NCBI GenBank assembly: GCA_009746045.1
Contig: RPFO01000658.1
Span: 2,501 to 66,500 of the forward strand
DNA length: 64,000 bases
Source: Mesostigma viride
Taxonomy: Eukaryota; Streptophyta; Mesostigmatophyceae; Mesostigmatales; Mesostigmataceae
Direction: 5' to 3'
Shown here: positions 58,880-64,000 of the stretch, piece after piece
How the letters are laid out: the number at the start of each line of letters is the position of its first letter
How positions within the stretch are numbered: the stretch's first letter is position 1
The notes under the pieces: generated by a model
What the model was told of the DNA's origin: nothing
The model's input: the letters and a program-made list of their open reading frames with translations, nothing else
Databases searched by the model: none
Translations under genes and position numbers: made by a program

Positions 58880-60234
58880 GATCTGCAGACAATTGCAGGA
58901 GGACATTGTGCGGTACGCTTGTAGGGTGTATGCTGTGTTCCGCTCGCTAATGGACATGTGCCCCTGTAACCTCTTCCAGGCTAGTATCTGCTATCCACCT
59001 GTTCAGGCTTGAAAAGTAAATTGCTGTACGGTTCACAATTGGCATGGCTTGACATGCACGCGTCCTTGACTGTGTTCTGCATGGGTTTGGGTTTTAGCGG
59101 TTTACATCAGACTCTGCTGTGTATCTGCTTAATCAGCCGACGTGTCACATAGGGACAGCAACGGCGCTGGGATGCCGCCCGGTGTGAATGCGAGTGAGGT
59201 ACGCGCTGTCATGCATGGCGGATGGGGCGTGGAAGCCACGACCCACGTTTTTGTGTTTGCACGGGGGGCTAGGGTGCAAGTTGTTGTGTTGCCCTGTCAT
59301 TCATATGGCCATGGATACGCGGGAAGCTTTCCCCGTACCCATACTTAATGATGCATGGACTGGTTGTCACAGCCAAGGGTTTAGCTGTCGTGGGTTTGCT
59401 GAGTAATCATGGCAGGCTGCTAGGCTGGTGCTAGAACAGCCATAGCGCGGTTACTGCTATGTCTTGCCCGTGCTAACTGATGCTGCAGCCACATGTGCGT
59501 GGAGCGCGAATCGTCCCGTGAGGAGAAGGAGGAGGCGGGGCCGGTGCACCCACGGTCAGGCCGGTCCGGAGAAGAAGGAGGCGGAGCACCCAGTGTGGGA
59601 GAAGGAGAAGGCGGGGAAGCACTGAAGCTCCACCCCATGTCAGGCCTCTAGTATAGGTGGCAGTTAACTAAACCCATGCACCTGCAGGTTGTAGCTCAGA
59701 ATGTATTAAAAATCATATGCCCCTTTGCAGGTATATGTGTAACAGTGACTCCCAACGGATATATGTTCCTAATTTGTTAAATTCTTACTGAATAATTGTT
59801 GTCTTTATGAACCCATGAAGAGCAAAGCCCGGTGGGGAGTACATGTAACGCATTACCACGAGAAGGGGTCCCCACACCGCATTTCTTTGCTCTCTGTTCC
59901 TACTATGCAGAACAAGAAGAGGTGGAAGACCAATGTCCCGGCTCACACGCCAGCCCCTGTGGGTAAGCCCCCTCCCCCAAAGCGGAAGGGGCGCTTTGGG
60001 GAGAAGTGTAGTTAGGATTTTGTAGACTAGATAGCTTAGAGTTAGCTTATTTCGATGTCGCGGCTTGACCCACCTCCACCCATTCAGCAAGGAATATGTG
60101 CTACATGATCTCCCAACGGAGGCATGTTATAATTTTATTTGATTGTTTAATGTAGTGTCTTGGGGCATGATGCAGATGAGATTTGTAACTTCCGTGTAAT
60201 TATGTTTCTATAGAGATTAGCATAGCACTATAAA
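58880..60234. other. Intergenic DNA, no gene supported
   Basis: Short ORFs without domains. The phrases ACTCCCAACGGATATATG (59750) and CTCCCAACGGAGGCATG (60109) recall the family X motif. Confidence 0.4.
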
Positions 60235-60774
60235 CATCCATCCATCCATCCATCCATCCATCCATCCATCCATCCATCCATCCATCCATCCATCCATCCA
60301 TCCATCCATCCATCCATCCATCCATCCATCCATCCATCCATCCATCCATCCATCCATCCATCCATCCATCCATCCATCCATCCATCCATCCATCCATCCA
60401 TCCATCCATCCATCCATCCATCCATCCATCCATCCATCCATCCATCCATCCATCCATCCATCCATCCATCCATCCATCCATCCATCCATCCATCCATCCA
60501 TCCATCCATCCATCCATCCATCCATCCATCCATCCATCCATCCATCCATCCATCCATCCATCCATCCATCCATCCATCCATCCATCCATCCATCCATCCA
60601 TCCATCCATCCATCCATCCATCCATCCATCCATCCATCCATCCATCCATCCATCCATCCATCCATCCATCCATCCATCCATCCATCCATCCATCCATCCA
60701 TCCATCCATCCATCCATCCATCCATCCATCCATCCATCCATCCATCCATCCATCCATCCATCCATCCATCCATT
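60235..60774. repeat. Uninterrupted CATC microsatellite, 540 bp
   Basis: 135 perfect CATC units, read as CCAT or WMDG-encoding on the minus strand. No interruption was seen. The long ORFs over it are artefacts of the repeat. Confidence 0.98.
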
Positions 60775-60844
60775 GATCGGGGTATCAAGGAGACAACCAG
60801 CGCAGGCCAGAAATCGGGAGAATCAGAAATCGGGGTATAGTCCT

Positions 60845-61150
60845 AGTACAGCCATGCTACGTCCTGGCTATGATGAGATTACTTGCCCACGCTCCTAGTG
60901 TTATGCCATGCTCACATGGGTCTTATTGCACCCACAGATTGCCGGATCGTTAGCGTGTCCGTTTAGCTAGCGTTCCCGAATGCAGTTGTGGCATGCCTTA
61001 GGCATGAAGGAGACTGGGGGTCTCTGCCCTTTCTCCTGTTGTGCACACACAGGGCTTAAAAGCACAAGTTTCGGTGCTCCGTGACTCCCCAACGGGAGCA
61101 CGTGTTTAATTAATTAATTAATTAATTAATTAATTAATTAATTAATTAGC
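60845..61150 (-). repeat. Family X element copy 2 (inverted relative to copy 1)
   Basis: GTACAGCCATGCTACGTCC to GGTGCTCCGTGACTCCCC is the reverse complement of 43907-44170 with scattered differences. It is followed by ten or so TTAA/ATTA units (61108-61148). Only one arm of the 30-bp inverted repeat is retained. Confidence 0.85.
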
Positions 61151-61270
61151 TTTCATCATCATTCCGTCATCATTCCGTCATCGCGGCTCACAGAAGGGCA
61201 CCAGCCTTATGCTGGCATCTGCCACCCCTATAGTGACCCTATAGTGACCGCGGCCTGGGGTGGGGTATCA

Positions 61271-61333
61271 CCCTAAACCCTAAACCCTAAACCCTAAACC
61301 CTAAACCCTAAACCCTAAACCCTAAACCCTAAC
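61271..61333. repeat. Interstitial telomere-type repeat (CCCTAAA)n
   Basis: Eight full CCCTAAA units and a partial ninth in perfect register. This is the Arabidopsis-type telomere sequence in C-strand orientation, followed by ordinary sequence, so it is interstitial here. Confidence 0.95.
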
Positions 61334-61385
61334 ACCGTCTCCAGACACCCACGGCATCCCCCCACCCTGGCTATCACCCTCCCAC

Positions 61386-61757
61386 TGTGACTAAATTTAC
61401 TAAGTTTACTATGGTTTTTTGGTTTTTTTTCTAGGAAATTCAAGCCAGCTGCCATTAGGTCAAGGTGCTACAGGTGCTGTGTGGTACAGGGTAGCTATAG
61501 TGACCTTATAGTGACCATGGTGGTAGACTCTTATGCTGGCATCCCAGGGTGACTAAATTTACTAAGTTTACTATGGGTTTTGGGTTTTTTTTCTAGGAAA
61601 TTCAAGCCACCTGCCACGAGGTCGGTTGTGATCCAGTCCCACCATGCCATAAGAGGGTGAGGCGTGTGGGATATGGGACTAAGTCATTTCCCGTGGGAGA
61701 CTATGTTTACTAAGTTTACTATGGGTTTTGGGTTTTATTCCTAGGAAATTAATTCAG
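61386..61757 (+). repeat. Roughly 150-163 bp repeat beside the telomere-type block
   Basis: TTTACTAAGTTTACTATGG followed by a T-rich stretch and CTAGGAAATTCAAGCC occurs at 61386, 61549 and 61697. TATAGTGACC pairs precede it (61230, 61490). Inverted echoes (ACTTAGTAAATATAGTCTCC) lie at 61809 and shorter ones to about 62150. It resembles a subtelomeric repeat. Confidence 0.75.
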
Positions 61758-62475
61758 GTGTGCACCACCAAAAACATGTCTGAATTTCCCAAAAAAAGAA
61801 CCCCCAAAAAACTTAGTAAATATAGTCTCCCACGACAAATGGTCATGAAAACGTAGTTTCCCACGGCAAAATGACCAATAAATCCATCTCCCACGGAAAA
61901 GGCCATGGGGGCCGGCCAGCGGGGATGCAGCGGAGGGGCGCGGACTGCCAAGCAGTGGCGGGACTGCCAGGTGGTGGTGTGTGTGTGAGGGCTTGCTGTG
62001 TTTTCTCGTGGGAAACTATATTTACTACTAAATTGATATTTTCAGTTGGAAATGGAGGTTTTATTCGATGTGAGTGAGAGTGCATGCACAGGCTTGCATA
62101 ATTTCCCGCAGACAAAACCCAAAACCTGTAGTTAGCTTAGTAAATTTAGTAAGGTGCTGGAGGGTCGAGCAGTGCGTGGGAGTTGGCGGACCCGGCGAGG
62201 GCCGCGCGGCGGGGTGTGCAGAGTGTTAGGGTATATTACCCTGGAAACTCGGACGATCTATGCAAGAATCCCAGACAACCTGCGTCGATGCATGAGAGGT
62301 TTAACCCATAGTTAGAACTGCAATTCGAGACGAAATGAAAATTGTTTTCAGCATACATTGACGCGTTTTATACTGCATAAACGAATTCATTAAAAAATAT
62401 AACACGTTTACATTCGTTATCAGCTCAACAAGAGCGAAATGGCAAGCTCGTTGCCGTCGTCAACAAGACGACACT

Positions 62476-63051
62476 CTACTCCTTGTCCTTGGAGTTTCCA
62501 GTCTGGCTCTTCACAACGTTCGAGCCGGTCTTCCTCTTGTAGACATGGCCGTGGGAGCTTGACGCTTCCTCGCGGCTCCTCTTCCTGCCATTGGAAGTGG
62601 CGGTCTTTGCGTCCTCGAAACCCTTCTTTACCTCCTCCCATGCCCTGTAGAGCGCAATGGGGGAAATGCCTGGCTGGCGCTTGGACTTGGAGAAGCCATT
62701 GAGGAAATCGTCAACCATCTTAACGCACCCGTCGGCTTGGTCGAGGCGAATCCACTCGCAGCGGTCCTCGACCTTCCTCGGCTTTGCCGCATTCTTCTCG
62801 TAGACCCACTCGACGCAAATTTTTGGCGTCTTGCGGTCGACATCGTCATATCCGGCGTCGTGAATCTTGAAGACCTCGCAGGTAGGTCCGGTGCCTCCAA
62901 CAGCACCTTCGTTTCCGGAAAGAAGGGAGACCTTGTGCGTCAGGTGTGCGAGCTGGTCAGATATCTTTGTCTGGCCGTCCTCGAGACCATCGAGGATTTT
63001 TCCAAGCATTGCCAGCGCTTTCTCGCAAGGCCCTGCGTTTCGGGAAGCCAT
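62476..63051 (-). CDS. Hypothetical 191-residue protein
   Basis: Single uninterrupted minus-strand ORF. ATG at 63049-63051 sits in GTAGCCATGGCTTCC, a good eukaryotic start context. Residues 1-45 look helical (EKALAMLGKILDGLEDGQTK); the middle has KICVEWVYEKN and RCEWIRLDQADGCVKMVDDF; the C-terminus is basic and Ser-rich (GRKRSREEASSS, YKRKTGS), consistent with a nuclear localisation signal. No known domain is recognised. The region is GC-richer and less repetitive than its surroundings. It may be a host gene or an accessory ORF of an element. I am fairly sure that it is coding, unsure of the role. Confidence 0.6.
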   Translation of the reverse strand: MASRNAGPCEKALAMLGKILDGLEDGQTKISDQLAHLTHKVSLLSGNEGAVGGTGPTCEVFKIHDAGYDDVDRKTPKICVEWVYEKNAAKPRKVEDRCEWIRLDQADGCVKMVDDFLNGFSKSKRQPGISPIALYRAWEEVKKGFEDAKTATSNGRKRSREEASSSHGHVYKRKTGSNVVKSQTGNSKDKE

Positions 63052-63200
63052 GGCTACCGGCAGAGAGCTTGCAACGTGAGATGCGTGACTTGCACGTGAT
63101 TTTGCCTATTTGTGCACAATGTGCCAAGGTCCGTTACGTCTGCTGGCACGGCCTGGACAGGACGCGAAGGTGGCTGGACTTGTACAAGTGTCGAACTTGG

Positions 63201-63874
63201 CTAAATTTCGGAGCGATGCAAGTCTAAGGTGGCCTCTACCACGTGGCGAGTTCTGGGACGTGAATTTAGGTAAAAAGACTCGTAAGCGTGCGAGTAATCA
63301 ACTGGGTCACTTGTCAAGCGCCTGAACGAAGATTCTAGAGTGTCCACGAGAGTGAATTTTCCGAAGCAACCACCCATATATGATGCGCAGAAATTACTTG
63401 CCATGACAATTGCACTTGTTGAACCCGCGAATCTTTTCAAAACGTAGGATGCACAAAAAACCATTCGTCTGCAACGGGGGAATTGAGTCTCGTTTCCGTC
63501 AAGTCTGTCAATGTACGACGCTCCTACCGTAATATGTCCTCCGTTTCTGAACAGGTGTGGGTTCTTTAGGTTAAAAAACGCGTGTTCGTTGATCATGGCG
63601 TAAGAAAAGATGTCCCCGTCTGATCCACCATGACAGTCTCTGTGCATAAAACAATGCAATCCTGTTGGTTATGCTCACCACCGGAGAAACTCGGGGAAAC
63701 AAGCCCGACAATAGCATGGTCCTCATCAAAAGGTACTGCGTCAACGTAGGCATAATGCACACCACCACGCCATGTACTGTCAATGATGGGCGCCCTCGGG
63801 TCTGGTTTGATTCTAAATTGACGTAACCCGGTGGTGGAGTCAATCACGTTTTCAGAGGCATTGGAATCTAGCAC
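63201..63874 (-). pseudogene. Hypothetical protein, frame change near 63.66 kb
   Basis: Two overlapping minus-strand frames appear to be one product. The first (from about 63874) reads GLRQFRIKPDPRAPIIDSTW, VHYAYVDAVPFDEDHAIVGL and SFSGGEHNQQ. The second, to the stop at 63201, reads MHRDCHGGSDGDIFSYAMIN, FRNGGHITVGASYIDRLDG, and onward. A shift at 63655-63680 is needed. A 17-nt GTGAGC...CAACAG segment lies there and its removal restores the frame. Possible acceptor ATCAAATAG upstream of the first frame hints at an earlier exon. The family is not recognised. It is probably a broken or mis-modelled gene reaching toward the window end. Confidence 0.4.
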
Positions 63875-64000
63875 TATTTGATAATAGGTGGGTATTCCAT
63901 TGCTTTATTACAAATTGGAAGAGATAATAGTTTCTACGCTGGGATGGCGGCGGGAGTGCCCCACTTGGCACGAGTACCCGCGGATCCGTTCAAGTTCCGC

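Noticed and set aside
60200..60788. Long ORFs of WMDG repeats in all minus-strand frames
   Set aside because: Pure CATC microsatellite read as protein; no start context, no non-repeat domain.

Overview
This looks like nuclear DNA of a eukaryote, probably a photosynthetic protist or green alga. The supporting signs are an interstitial block of the plant-type telomere repeat CCCTAAA (61271-61333), GT-AG introns in two gene models, a Ty1/copia-type LTR retrotransposon, an endonuclease-bearing R2-like LINE, and long microsatellites. No bacterial operon, rRNA gene or convincing tRNA gene is visible. The species cannot be fixed from the sequence alone. Almost the whole window is repeats and mobile elements; only a handful of genes are supportable, and most of those belong to transposons.

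Layout. 1-2120: purine microsatellite, a 366-bp tandem duplication and a foldback element (FB1). 3780-30999: about 14.5 kb of one roughly 65-71 bp satellite. It switches orientation near 6190 and is split by three insertions: a TTAA-flanked element (TE1, 10311-12950, with a PHD-finger ORF); a copia-type LTR element (16979-25459) with apparently identical LTRs and a palindromic 443-bp appendix (FB2); and an unclassified 1.1-kb insertion (26723-27847). 31269-37235: minisatellites, compound microsatellites, a relative of TE1 and AT-rich DNA. 37480-41671: a GC-palindrome tandem repeat, then a three-exon DDE-transposase-like gene whose introns carry related palindromes. 41847-55950: a nested cluster of LINE copies (A-F) around one near-complete but frameshifted R2-like element, plus a second TTAA element (TE2, 44636-46920), a TTAG-flanked element (51213-52941) and fragments of a second, L1-like LINE. 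56155-64000: a 184-bp tandem repeat, a possible small zinc-finger gene, a 540-bp CATC microsatellite, telomere-like repeats, and two unrecognised minus-strand coding regions.

The region reads as a graveyard with recent activity. Target-site duplications and uninterrupted satellite units on both sides let the insertion order be read. The LINE copies B, C and D lie at one TA-rich site of a tandem repeat, and the TTAG element later landed in copy D. The most interesting points are the integrase-before-protease order of the copia element, the hairpin lodged between its 3' LTR and its target duplication, tRNA T-arm motifs in the loops of two unrelated foldback elements, repeated reuse of one TA-rich target by the R2-like LINE, and an intron with tandemly repeated 5' splice sites and introner-like palindromes.
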